From positions 43,032-76,179 of the forward strand of contig NW_003112980.1 of the NCBI RefSeq assembly GCF_000003605.2: a stretch of 33,148 nucleotides of DNA. The letters run 5' to 3'. The stretch comes from Saccoglossus kowalevskii. Lineage: Eukaryota; Hemichordata; Enteropneusta; Harrimaniidae. The position numbers and the translations under genes are program-made. Position 1 is the first letter of the stretch. Each line of letters starts with the position of its first letter. The notes below the pieces were generated by a model. It saw only the letters and a list, made by a program, of their open reading frames with translations, did no database searches and was not told the origin of the DNA. Shown piece by piece: positions 1 to 25,074 of this stretch.

Positions 1-13651
<13,651 letters not shown>

Positions 13652-16087
13652 GTTACTATGGAGACCAACTCTTTTTCTACCACTCAAGGTGCTGGACTAA
13701 ATGAACACATGTAACAGTGCAAGTTGTTTGACATTTCATCTTATTTATTTGGAGAGAAACAGGGATAGTATATTTTACAACCAGAAATTAAAAATGAAGA
13801 AAAAATAACTGCCAACAAGTCTTGGACTTGTCAACGCTTTATAATACAATTTTTTTGTAAATAATTGAAACTGAAATAAGTGGTGTGCCGTATCTGGTTA
13901 TCCAAAGATTGGAAACTGAGATTCATATCGAGGCTTGTGCATAACTTACCAATTGTAGAAGCAATCACTAGCGACAATCTGACCTGAACTGATGGCAATC
14001 AACGTAGTATTGTGGTTCTCCTGACTGCCATTTACTTCAATTCTCTGTTTACATGGGAAAAGCAGGTCAAAAACTAGGAAGCCATTTGCGCTCAGGGTAG
14101 GCTGGAAGATTTATTAAATGCATTCAATAATAGACCTGCCACCCCTTTCACAGTTAATGGAATCTGCTGAACTTTTGCATATCGTAGGAATTGTCCATTT
14201 TGGAGGGGTGTGTAGGCTATTGCTTTTGATGATGAGCAGGTGAAATCAAATGCAGCTCTCCCAGGAATCAGCCTGCGTAACTGCTGTCCAAACTTTTTTT
14301 CTGTACATATTTTTATTTGATATTTGAGGACTGTAGACAAAATTGTGGTAGTCATAAAAAAGAAAATTTGGAAAAAAAATTAAACCAAGGAGTATTTTGG
14401 AGATCGGCTGAACTTTTTTCATCTTTGCACTTGACCCCAAAAATCTTATTCAAAACACTGCACTTTTCAATAGCAGACATATCTTGAGCAGGGATCATAG
14501 TTTTAGTTTGTACGTAGAAACACTTTTTACTTTCATACATTGCATGTATTTTTAATTTTTAGAAAAAAAATGAATGGTCACAGGCCTTTTTTTGCATTCC
14601 ACTCTGCCTGTCATTTGTACTTTGTAGAATTTTGTAAAATCAAGGAAGTAGTATTTTATAGAAATTCTCATCTAGAATTATAGAAAGCTTGATTTAAAAG
14701 AAGTGATAACCATGTCTGTGTTTAGATTTTTAGATCTGTGTAAAGTCCCAGGGAAATGTTTTTTTTTGTGTGTAAGAGTACTACAAGTAAACTATAGCTT
14801 TGGTGATAACAAGTTGTGCAATGAGCAGTTAGTTTCGTGCCAATAAGTACCATCTTGTATTTATTTGTAGTCTGCAGATTCTTTCAAGGTCCACTGTATG
14901 AAAACAAATTTTGAATTCCATTTTTTACTTCTTATATCAACTTTTACAATCATGAGATTAAAAAAAAAAAAATCAGAGGCTTTGTCTTGGCAATAAATAA
15001 GCCGATCAATCAGGGATGTGAAACTTTTTTTTAAAACGTAAAATATTCTGTCAAAACCATCCAGCAAGGATGGGGCGTTTCTGTAGACAGTTAAATAAGG
15101 GTACAAGAAACTCTCAGAGTTCTTCTGTGAAGGACAGACAATCTATGCCATTTACTGTGGTATACATCTTGAGCCTTTTTTAAAACTACATTCTTGATTT
15201 ATTCAACAAATGTGAATCAGTCGATGCAATACAACACTTTTATAAGAGACAAAGCAATACTGGAAGTGTATTTTGAATTGTCTTTGCATCATTATTATGT
15301 AGTACATTCCTTTTAGAATTTATCTGTATTCATACTAAGAACAATGCAATGAATCCCAACATCATGTTATATTTATTGAAGTAGTTTGCTGATTTGCATA
15401 TTTAGATTATTTAGCCATAGCTATATTATCACTGTACAGCAGACTAACATCATTACCATGTATAAAAGTAATTTAATATAAACCTATACCAATAAACTTT
15501 TTTTTGAGAATAACTTCATGCTCAGCCAAACTACTGTAAAACATGTCTTTTTAGGTAGCAGGTTATTTTAGCTAATTTAGCTAATCTGTAATTTCGCTAA
15601 TTCAAGATGTCGCTAATTTAAAATAAAGTATATTCTCACAATGAGATTATTGGCATTTTAGCTAAATTAAGATTCAGTTAACTCATGTGTTGAGTCAAAT
15701 TCGCTAAAATGTAGCATGTTTTACAGTATTCTATCGTAAAGAATTGCAGGTATTTTCCATGGCAAAATCAAAGATTTTTGCTATTGTCCTTGTGACTTTT
15801 CTAGCTTGGCTGAACACGGCGCTATTTTCAAATTTGACTTGATGATCACAAAGTACTAAACTAATATGCAACCTTAGATTTCTAATACACTACTTTAATA
15901 CACCAAGATTGTCGACTATGCACAGCATTAAGTACTCTATATAGATACCTCCCTGTAAATGTAATTTTAAATATGTAACTTGGTAGTGTCTGCAGACTAC
16001 TCACTTTGCCTTTACCCCCCCATATTTTCTATACAGCATTGTTGCCTTACTCGCTGTTTATATATGTTATGAGAAAGTGTTGTCAAC
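13652..16087 (+). other. NLK 3' UTR and downstream flank (extent uncertain)
   Basis: No protein-like open frame follows the NLK stop. Candidate polyadenylation hexamers AATAAA occur at 15491-15496 and 16088-16093, and weaker ones lie nearer the stop. Several T-rich tracts are present. A foldback element (15532-15728) lies between the two hexamers, so a transcript using the distal site would carry it. The true 3' end cannot be decided from sequence. Confidence 0.5.
15532..15728. mobile_element. Foldback (MITE-like) element, TA-bounded, 197 bp
   Basis: The left end TACTGTAAAACATGTC and the right end on the other strand TACTGTAAAACATGCT share 14 terminal bases. The interior has repeated GCTAAT/TTAGC motifs (TTAGCTAATTTAGCTAAT) and GTATATTCTCAC. 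A second copy of the same family, inverted relative to this one, is at 22103-22280; the two share blocks over most of their length. No coding capacity. Confidence 0.85.
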
Positions 16088-16093
16088 AATAAA
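16088..16093 (+). terminator. Candidate distal polyadenylation signal
   Basis: AATAAA in the context tcaacaataaagacg, about 2.4 kb after the NLK stop. It is a canonical hexamer, but many occur by chance in DNA this AT-rich, and the link to NLK is inference. Confidence 0.3.
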
Positions 16094-16125
16094 GACGTCT
16101 CTGAGTAAGAAAGGTTTTAAAATGC

Positions 16126-16325
16126 TTGTTGCGACTCGGTAATTTTGTGGATGCACATGTATGGAAATGTTCATTTCGTGAATGTGATACGTTGCGACTC
16201 AGTAGTTTTGTGGATGCACATGTATGGAAATGTTCATTACGTGAATGTGATATGTTGCGACTTGGTCGTTCTGTGGATGCATTGTATAGAAGTGTTCATT
16301 GCATGAACATGATGAACATGGCTAG
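16126..16325. repeat. 63-bp tandem triplicate
   Basis: The string TTGCGACT recurs at 16129, 16192 and 16255, a period of exactly 63 bp. Each unit continues with TTTTGTGGATGCACATGTAT or a variant and GTTCATT.CGTGAATGTGAT. Copies one and two are close and the third is diverged. Because 63 is divisible by three, one frame stays open and repeats VDAHVWKCS, but it has no ATG start and no recognisable family. Confidence 0.9.
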
Positions 16326-16349
16326 GGGGCTATGTGCACAGCAATTGAA

Positions 16350-18220
16350 GTCTTAGTTTAACATTTAAACTCCCCCCCTCCAAACAAAAGTGTAAACAGT
16401 GGAAAATAAAATTGAACAAACATTAAGTCCCTTCAAATAAAGATGGGATGCCCAACTTGTTTCCATGGAAACTGATTTCGCCCCATGTGTTAAACCTCTC
16501 TTGCAGCCATTTTGATTTGAAATTTATAATGTACCATAATACTAGTGGAATTCATAATGTAAAATTGAGAATTTAAAACTGATTGCAGTACAGCATAAAA
16601 TTGAGAATATGAAACTGATTGCAGTACTACAATCACTATCATTTGATGTCACTGAATTTTAATTATCAGCTTGCAAAGTTTAGCAGATAAGTCGATGATT
16701 GCCATACATGGTGCCTACTTGGATAACAGTATCCACTTATAAATGGTGCAGTTTAAAGTACCGGGAGTTATTATTCAGTGATGAGCGCCCTCTAAAGGCA
16801 ATACCGGGTTTGTGATTTTATTCAGGGAAGAGCGCCTTCTAGAGGCAGTTTTGTAGAAAACTAAGGTGAAAGTGTAGTTTACATAACTAAAACGTAGGGC
16901 ATATTCAATGCCTTTGTCACAATGCATATTTGCTCTATTAGTACACACAAATTGTAGAAGTGTGTCTGTGGTGATATTTTTGACTTTTCGGAACTATTAG
17001 TACCAGATGTGTGTCTGCTCCCGGGGTCTGCCCATCATGGAGGTTGTGGGCACAGTCAGCTGGCATCGGTGTCGCTGGATGTATATGATAGAGGGAAGTT
17101 GTGCAACCAAATTTGCCGAGTTCGCAGTTTTTCGCCGATAAAAAAATAACTAGGGCAAAAACTCGCGATTTTTCAGTATTTTTGTAATAAAGACATTATT
17201 TTCTATGGATAATCCTCCCAAAACAGGAATATTTCTACTAATTCTTGTGTTTTTTTGACGTTTTTCGAAAAACCTGCGATTAGGTTGCGAAAGTAGAAAG
17301 TATACAATACTACATGTGTATATTATTAAATACATCCTCATTTTTACATTTAGCCCGTTCAAAATATGTTGTTTTGTTTACTAAACAACCCAGAGTAAAT
17401 GACTTGATTCCGTTAAACAACAAATTGGACAGGGAACGATAATAAAAATAATTTTGTCAAATTACATACCCCCACAAATATCTTATGTTGATCCTGTATA
17501 GTTAAATGTCAGTGGTTGTCGTGCAGTGTCCTGTTTGATATGGACTTATAACAACGTACATAACCTTCGTTGTTTGTTTACAAGAGATTCGAATACGTGC
17601 TGCGCGACGACTATCGCCCTATAATGTTCACCATAATCATGAGTTTGTTTACGAAAAATCTCCGACTAAACAAGTAGATGATATTTTGCACAGCAGATTG
17701 TAGCGCCCATATTATTAATATAGTTTTTCAAACAAAACAGCGATGCATTATATACCCACATAACTCCATAGAGTTAGTGGCCGTTACAATATTGCATTTG
17801 CTCACTAAACAGCTTAAAGTAAAGAAGACGCAGCAACTTTAACCGACAGCAAATCAAATAAATCAGACGAACTCATCACAATCTTGTACTGAGCAACTCA
17901 AAGTGAAACATGCCGTTAAATAACAAATTGGCAGACAGAAATACTGAAAACCAAGTTTTTCAAATCAACCTAAATACGTAATTACGTATACACATGCATT
18001 TGTTCCATGATCTAATTCAAATGACGTCAATTTTGAAGCCAACATGTCGTCAAATCCAGAATTTCCATCTTTCTTCTTCTTTTTGTCATACATAGATAAA
18101 TTTCGTTCAAACTGGTACATATATTGATAATAGTATATTTATTTTCATTTCGGATTTACAGTTGCTACCTGATTTTGTTTTAATGATTGTTGTTTTAGAG
18201 ACACATCTGTGACACTTTCC
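16350..18220. other. Intergenic sequence with small dispersed duplications
   Basis: No gene recognised. Contents include a two-copy 36-bp repeat at 16561-16627 (AAAATTGAGAAT.T.AAACTG), a two-copy 43-bp repeat at 16760-16846 (ACCGGG ... GCGCCYTCTARAGGCA), and CCGTTAAAYAACAAATTGG at 17410-17428 and again at 17913-17931, each within loosely similar flanks. Confidence 0.6.
16760..16846. repeat. 43-bp tandem duplication
   Basis: ACCGGG starts at 16760 and 16803. Both copies continue through a TTATTCAG segment to GCGCC(C/T)TCTA(A/G)AGGCA. Two diverged units; no function evident. Confidence 0.7.
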
Positions 18221-18224
18221 GACT

Positions 18225-18620
18225 TTCAGCCTAACTCAACTCAACTCAACTTTCCTTTATTGACTTTTCACCCAACTGTTTTTTAATCTTTTTGACTTTT
18301 TAGGCAACTTTTACAACTTTCCACCCAACTGTTTTTTGTCTCTCCGGGCCTGTTACAATTATTGAATTTCCACCTGTTTCGTCTTACCACCATTCTTCAT
18401 CGATTTGTATACAACTTTTTACCTACAGGTAGATATTTTAACTTTTCATCCATCTTTTTCAACTTAAATCTTTTCGCCCAACTTTAACACTTTCTATCAA
18501 CTTTTGTAACTTCCCAGTTACCTGTTACTACTTAGCAGGCGGCTCTAAAGTTGTGTCGACATTTCGGGCGAATTTTACAACATTTCAATAGCCCGGGAAC
18601 ACATATTTCCGACTTTTCAG
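18225..18620. repeat. Degenerate pyrimidine-rich array (CAACTTTT/CACCCAACT type)
   Basis: Irregular repetition of CAACTTT, TTGACTTTT and CACCCAACTGTTTTT motifs runs from about 18225 to the gap. The same motif style resumes at about 20165-20255 (ATCAACTTTC, CATCCAACTTTTTGACT) and weakly near 21550-21610. This suggests one old array split by later insertions and by the assembly gap. Confidence 0.6.
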
Positions 18621-18634
18621 GCAAAAGAAATAAG

Positions 18635-18684
18635 NNNNNNNNNNNNNNNNNNNNNNNNNNNNNNNNNNNNNNNNNNNNNNNNNN
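18635..18684. other. Assembly gap (50 N)
   Basis: Fifty consecutive N. The round number suggests a placeholder of unknown true length. It sits at the boundary between the pyrimidine-rich array and the repeat-bearing element to its right, where collapse of repeats is likely. Confidence 0.99.
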
Positions 18685-18708
18685 AACAAGCAGCCTATCG
18701 GCTGAGAT

Positions 18709-19872
18709 AGCTCCGCTGTTAGCAATGCACATTTCAATTAAAGAACTGAAGACATCATTAGAAAATGAACAATATGAATAGTATCAAAGCAATCGGACTT
18801 ACAGTTTTTAACAAGAAGTCGAAAATATCACTTTTTACCAAACATTACAAAAATATTCACCAAAATAAATTAATTAGAGAATTGAAGATATCATCACAAA
18901 ACGAACAAATCTGAGAGAGGTCCACATGTAGTACCTATATATGTAATATCAAAGCAATCGGACTTACAGTTTTCAACAAGAAGTCGAAAATATCACTTTT
19001 TACCAAAAATGACAAAAATATTCACCAAAATTAGAGAATTGAAAGATATCATCACAAAATGAACAAATCTGAGAGAGGTCCACATGTAGTACCTATATAT
19101 GTAATATCAAAGCAACTCGAACTTGCGGTTTTTAACAAGAAGTCAAAAATATCACTTTTTACCAAAAATGACAAAAATATTCACCAAAATTAGAGAATTG
19201 AAGATATCATCACAAAACAAACAAATCTGAGAGAGGTCCACATGTAGTACCTATATATGTAGTATCAAAGCAATTGGACTTGCGGTTTTTAACAAGAAGT
19301 CGAAAATATCACTTTTCACCAAAAAATGACAAAAATATTCACCAAAATTAGACAATTAAAGATATCATTACAAAATGAACAAATCTGAGAGAGGTCCACA
19401 TGTAGTACCTATATATGTAATATCAAAGCATTTGCACTTGCGGTTTTTAACAAGAAGTCGAAAATATCAGTTTTTACCAAAAATGGCAAAAATATTCACC
19501 AAAATCAGAGAATTAAAGATATCATTACAAAATGAACAAATCGGAGAGAGGTCCACATGTAGTACCTATATATGTAATATCAAAGCAATTGCACTTGCGG
19601 TTTTTAACAAGAAGTCGAAAATATCAGTTTTTACCAAAAATGACAAAAATATTCACCAAAATTAGAGAATTAAAGATATCAACATGAAATGAACAAACCT
19701 AAGAGAGGTCTACCCAAGGTACATATACACCAAGTATCAAAGCATTTAGGCTTGTAGTTGTCAAGAAGAAGTCGAAAAAGTAAAACATTGACACGGACGA
19801 CGACGGCAACGGACGACGACGGACAATCACTCATATGATAAGCTCCGCTCGACAAAGTCGACAGCGGAGCTA
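18709..19872. mobile_element. Non-autonomous element with inverted ends and internal 158-bp tandem repeats
   Basis: AGCTCCGCTG at 18709-18718 is matched by its reverse complement CAGCGGAGCT near 19863-19872. The right end is itself a hairpin: AGCTCCGCTCGAC, short loop, then GTCGACAGCGGAGCT. Before it is a CGACGACGG-rich tract (about 19795-19825). The interior is almost entirely a tandem array of about 158 bp. No transposase is encoded, so I call it a non-autonomous element by structure only. The left end abuts the gap and may be incomplete. Confidence 0.6.
18735..19780. repeat. About 158-bp tandem repeat, six to seven copies
   Basis: The motif (C/T)GAGAGAGGTCCACATGTAG recurs starting near 18911, 19069, 19227, 19385 and 19542, with a diverged copy near 19699. 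Spacings are 158, 158, 158, 157 and 157 bp. Each unit also contains AACAAGAAGTCGAAAATATC and AAAATATTCACCAAAAT. A partial first copy precedes at about 18735-18900 and the last one is diverged. Short open frames inside are by-products of the repeat. Confidence 0.95.
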
Positions 19873-20249
19873 AAAAGTCATGGAATAATGACATGTACAA
19901 TATCAGAACAGATCGAAACAAGTGTTCATCCCGGGTTCTACTGTGCATCCGTTGACCACAATGTGTTTAATAAATCAGAAGCCGAGATGGTGTTTCGGAA
20001 ATTCAAGATACTTGTTTAGTGGTGATAGTTTTGTTCACATTTTATTATTAAACAGTTTCATACCCTTTACTTTTACTCTTATACAAACACTGACACAATG
20101 ACATAGACTGAATTACTTTCAGCAATTAAGACTAATACATCATTACATGCGTTCATTATTCGAATTTCCATCCTATTTTATCAACTTTCAAAACCAATTT
20201 TCACATATCCATCCAAATTTTCAGGCAACAAGTTTTCATCCAACTTTTT

Positions 20250-21370
20250 GACTCCCGTGTGTGATGCATGCAATGGGAGTATTTGTGGTTACCCAGTCTG
20301 TGTGTGTGTGTGTGTTATGCATGTCTGTTGTACCATTATCTCGAGAATCAATTGTCGTATTCAATGAAACTTGGTACATTGTTGCTCTGGGACAATGCAC
20401 AGACCTGATTATTTTTTGGGTGAAATTTGTGTTTATTAATTACCTATTTTGCATAATAATTAATCAAGTTTTGGCGTTTCCATCAATACCTCCAATACTC
20501 ATCATTGCATTTTAACGAAACTTAGTACATAGATGCTTGGAATTAGGCGAAGTTCTAATTAGGTTCAGGTTAAAAGCCGTATGCATGATAATTACCTAAT
20601 TTGCATAATAATTAGTAAATTTTCGGCTTTATACAGTACTAATCATTTCTTTTCAATGAAACTTGGTACATAGATGCTCCTAGACAAAGACCCAATTAGT
20701 TTTAGGATAATAACCGGTCAGTGCTTATTAATTACTTAATTCGCATAATAGTGTTTCAGCTTGATTTATCATAAGCTCAAGTACCAAACATTGGGTTTCA
20801 AGAAAACTTTGTAAATATGTGCCTTATACACATTATTAGTTTGATGTTGAAACCATTCATATTAATTATCTAATTTGCATCAGCTTTTCAACCAATATTC
20901 CTGAAACCAATAATTGCATTTCACTGAAACTTAGTACATATGTGTCTTGGAACAATGAAAATAGATTGAAATTTGAGCATACTATATTTACACATTTATA
21001 CCGATATATCAGAAAACAATCATCACAATTCAATAGGACTTGGAACATAAATGGCGTGGAATATTCCAGATACATCAGATTTCAAAGTACTCCAGAAAAC
21101 TAATTAGTTCAAGGTTGAAAAAATACATATTAATTACATACATTGTAATTTGTATTAATGATGCATTTTTTTTGTTCTACTGATCTCAAGTATCACTAGT
21201 CAGATTTCAATGAAATGTGGTATGTATATGCCTTTGGGTACACAGAAGAGATTACTAGTAGTTTGCGGTTGAAAACAACCCATAATAATTATGTAATTTG
21301 AATAAATTAGGCAATGTCTGATATATAATAAACTCAGATTTAAATTGAACTTATGGTACTATGGAATAAA
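20250..21370. repeat. Diverged tandem repeat family (about 110-176 bp spacing)
   Basis: After ACTCCCGTGTGTGATGCATG and a short TG run (about 20298-20315), the motif TTCAATGAAACTTGGTACAT and variants recurs near 20361, 20513, 20653, 20797, 20921, 21030 and 21205. Each copy is followed by TTAATTACCTAATTTGCATA-like sequence. The copies are old and unevenly spaced. It resembles an internally repetitive non-autonomous element; no protein is encoded. Confidence 0.75.
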
Positions 21371-22102
21371 TCAGACTGCAAACCAGAGATGTACAATCAA
21401 ATGTTTACTCCTTTTGTTATAGTTTTCTGTGAATATTATAAACTTCAATACTGTGGGTCACATTGTTTTTCACATTGTGCATCTCAAATACCAGACTTAT
21501 ATTAGTTGATTTAATTTTAAATATTTCCTATTTTTACTTCATATGCCTCCAATTTTTTCAGCTTTCTTTGGTCTTACTTTTCAAGCCACTATAACAAGTT
21601 TCCACCCAAAACCATGGTGGATTACAATATCCATACAAATAGAACTGTAGCAGTTTACTAATCTGCATAAAAACAATAAAAGTGGATTTTCAGAAATGTA
21701 CATACTGGTCAAGCTATGAGTTGCGTAACCAAGCATGGTGGAAATCAAATAACTATACCTGTACTTAAAAAACAAAGGTCCAAATTTGTTAACTATTTCT
21801 CTATTTCTCAAGGACAGTTATAAATAAATTTACATACATAATTCATAGCATTCCCATATAATAGGTATAATTTAAATATACTTTATTTCTGTAATAAAAA
21901 CATTACACCAAGTGTTATTAATTCTAACAATTAATAATAACTCTAAAATATCAACCATATTCGGTAGAAAAAGACAAACACAGAGATACTGATTAGCTTG
22001 ATACAATACATTGCAATTCCACAATATATCCCAAAGAGGTTAGACTTTTGTAAAACCATACATCCAGGGTAAGTAACACACCCATTAGTGCTGTGTAGCC
22101 AA
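21371..22102. other. Intergenic, nothing recognised
   Basis: AT-rich sequence with no protein-like open frame or recognisable RNA. A weak continuation of the pyrimidine-rich CAACTTTT-type array appears at about 21545-21610. Confidence 0.5.
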
Positions 22103-22280
22103 TACTGTAAAAAGTATTGAAATAGCTACATGCCATTTTAGCAAATTTAACACAATGTATAAACTAATAGAAGCCAATTTTAGTCAATGGTGAGAATATA
22201 CTTAATTTAAAATTAGCGAAATCTAGAATTAGCAAAATTACGGATTAGCTAAATTCGCTAAAAAGACATGTTTTACAGTA
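22103..22280. mobile_element. Foldback (MITE-like) element, TA-bounded, 178 bp
   Basis: It starts TACTGTAAAAAGTATTG and ends GACATGTTTTACAGTA. Read on the minus strand it aligns with the element at 15532: TACTGTAAAACATGTC, then TAGCTAATC.GTAATTT.GCTAAT, then GTATATTCTCAC. It is therefore a second, oppositely oriented member of the same family. No coding capacity. Confidence 0.85.
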
Positions 22281-23625
22281 AGCAGTAGTTTGAAGAAAAG
22301 GAAATGTATTCAGCACTATGGAGTTATGTTGCAAAATAATAACTTCAAGTAACAGAAACAAAACTCAAAGTAATTAAGGAATATTGTCAATAGACAGTGG
22401 ACACAAATGAAAACTGAGTTTTGTTGAGAACAAGAGAGCCTTTGCCTCTCCATTCTCTCTAGTTATCCCATCCATTGTTACCATGGTTACATAGGTCAGG
22501 GGAGCAGTGGACGCGATGAAGACTGAGAACAAATACAAGGCTAAGTCTTTCTCACTCTTAACAAGATCTGGGTGGCACTTTGTGACCAAGGCAAAGACTT
22601 CAACCTAACATTCTCATATTTTAATGCTATGTTTGTGAAATTGAATCCTTTGCAATATAATTTGTGGGGGCCAACCCAACCAGGGCAGTGGTCAACGTAA
22701 CTGCACATGATCCACTTTTGTGTAAATAAATACATATTTGATCAAATTTTGAAAAAAAATGATATAAACAAATCATAGAAAACACGAGTCATGAAAACTC
22801 TAGTGCTTTGGTTGACATGGTAATTAAACCACATTGATGATTTATCTACTTTTCTGTAGAAACGATGACTGGACACATTTTTATAAAATTAAAAGGTGGG
22901 GTAAATATACTTGACATTATGTAATTATTAAGTACATTGCAACATGTCAATTCAATTTAGATCTCTAAACCTAGGAGTGAGGTTTACAAAACTCATTTAT
23001 ATTACAAAATATGCAACTGCCAGAAAACCATGTTTGATTATCATTGGAACAGTGATTCAATTTGAGCATGTGTGTGTCTAACTCTTCTAAAATATAAATA
23101 CAGAATTAATTTGTTTTTCATTTTGTACCTTTCCCCAATGCCCAATAGGAAAGGTAATGCCTGTGAGTGAAAGATAATAACAATATGAGAGGTACAGTAA
23201 ATGTAAACCTGTAAACTGTAAAACATCTTTTCTTGAGACCCCGGTATCCCTGGAATCGGCCAAGTTTCAAACCACTAATAACTTGATAACCATTTTACTT
23301 GATGCTATCTTGGTATGACAAATGGTTTAATTTTGTGTGAAAATTAACCATCACGAAATGTTTTATCAGTGAAAATTAAATGAATTTTTGTAACTTTAAT
23401 CCATCATTAAATTTATCAAACCATCAAACTTTAATGGTGTACGAAATGGTGTATGGAACACATTTAATTATATTAAACAGATTTAATTTATACAAATTTA
23501 GCAAATCATGGAAATTCAAGAAATACTGTAGCAGTGAAAAAATGATTTTTGCAAAGTCCTTGCAAACTCTCAGGAAATTGCAAACACTTCTAGACACATT
23601 TACTTACCAGTTTACGGTATATATC
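22281..23625. other. Intergenic, nothing recognised
   Basis: No gene-like frame, RNA or array was recognised. A faint relative of the foldback family may lie at about 23320-23395 (AAAATTAACCATCACGAAAT ... ATCAGTGAAAATTAAATG), but the ends are not convincing. Confidence 0.5.
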
Positions 23626-24866
23626 GGTAACAATACAAACTGCTACAGTAACGATAGAAACTGCTACAGTAATGATAGGAACTGCTGCAGTAATGATAGG
23701 AACTGCTGAAGTAAAAATAGGAACTGCTGCACTAGCAACAGAACTGCTGCAGTAATGATAGGAACTGCTGCAGTAACGAAGGGAACTGCTGCAGTAATGA
23801 AGGGAACTGCTGCAGTAACGAAGGGAACTGCTGCAGTAACGAAGGGAACTGCTGCAGTAATGAAGGGAACTGCTGCAGTAACGATAGGAACTACTGCAGT
23901 AAAAATAGGAACTGCTGCAGCAACGATAAGAACTGCTGAAGGAACGATGGGAACTGCTGTAGTAAAAATACAAACTGCTGCAGTAGCGATAGGTACTGCT
24001 GCAGCAACGATAGGAACTGCTGAAGGAACGATAGGAACTGCTGCAGTAAAAATAGGAACAGCTGCAGTAACGAAGAGAACTGTTGCAGTAACAATAGGAA
24101 CTGCTACAGTAACGATAAGAACTACAACAGTAAGTAACAATAGCAACTACTTCAGTAACGATAGGAACTGAAATATGAACCACTACATTAACAATATGAA
24201 CTGCTACAGAAACGATATGAGCTACTACAGTAACGATGTGAACTGCTACAGGAACGATAGGAACTACTGCAGTAACGATATCAACTGCTGCAGTAACAAC
24301 ATGAACTGCTACAATAACGATAGGAACTGTTACAGTAATAACATGAACTGTTACAGTAACGATATGAACTGTTGCAGTAACGATACAAACTGCTACAGTG
24401 CTACAGTAATAACAGGAACTGCTATAGTAATGACAGGAACTGCTACATGAACTGTTACAGTAACGATATGAACTGTTGCAGTAACGATACAAACTGCTAC
24501 AGTGCTACAGTAATGACAGGAACTGCTACAGTAATGACAGGAACTGCTGCAGTAACAATAGGAACTGCTGCAGTAATGACATGAACTGCTACAGTAAAGA
24601 TAGGAACTGCTACAGTAATGATATGAACTGCTACAGTAATGACATGAACTGCTACAGTAATGACATGAACTGCTACAGTAATGACATGAACTGCTACAGT
24701 AATGATAGGAACTACTACAGTAACAATAAGAACAGCTACAGTAATGACAGGAACTACTAAATTATTGATAACCATTGTTAAAGTAATGATGACAGTAATG
24801 ATGACATCTGATACAGTAAATAAGAACAAGATCTGCTACAGTAATAATACAGCGCGTTACAGAAGG
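23626..24866. repeat. 21-bp minisatellite, about 59 units
   Basis: Units of the form GGAACTGCTGCAGTAACGAA(G) repeat every 21 bp; each carries the palindromic core CTGCAG or its CTACAG variant. Units in the left half favour GCTGCAGTAAC and those in the right half GCTACAGTAAT. A 104-bp block beginning ACATGAACTGTTACAGTAAC is duplicated (24341 and 24445), both copies sharing the irregular TGCTACAGTGCTACAGTAAT unit. The period keeps long open frames on both strands (up to 300 codons on the minus strand), which are repeat artefacts and not genes. Confidence 0.97.
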
Positions 24867-25074
24867 TAAAAAGAACAAGATAATCAAAATGCACGATAAA
24901 TCTTATAAAAATAGAACAAATATATACTGCTTGGCAGAATTTCTATAATAGTAAATACAAATTAATTTTCTTCAATTGAAATATGGCCTCTTAATAGTTT
25001 TAAGCAATACAATAAAAGAATGAATGGATTGGTACACCATCTTGTACAATCAGAATGCTCCAATGCTTTAGTGT

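Noticed and set aside
16126-16356. 76-codon frame with VDAHVWKCS repeats
   Set aside because: It follows the 63-bp tandem repeat, begins with TTG and not ATG, and resembles no family I know.
19375-19665. 96-codon frame in the 158-bp array
   Set aside because: Two repeat units happen to be open; neighbouring units are broken by stops.
23590-24492. 300-codon open frame on the minus strand (Tyr/Ser/Cys-rich)
   Set aside because: It lies over the 21-bp minisatellite; several frames on both strands are open only because the period is a multiple of three.
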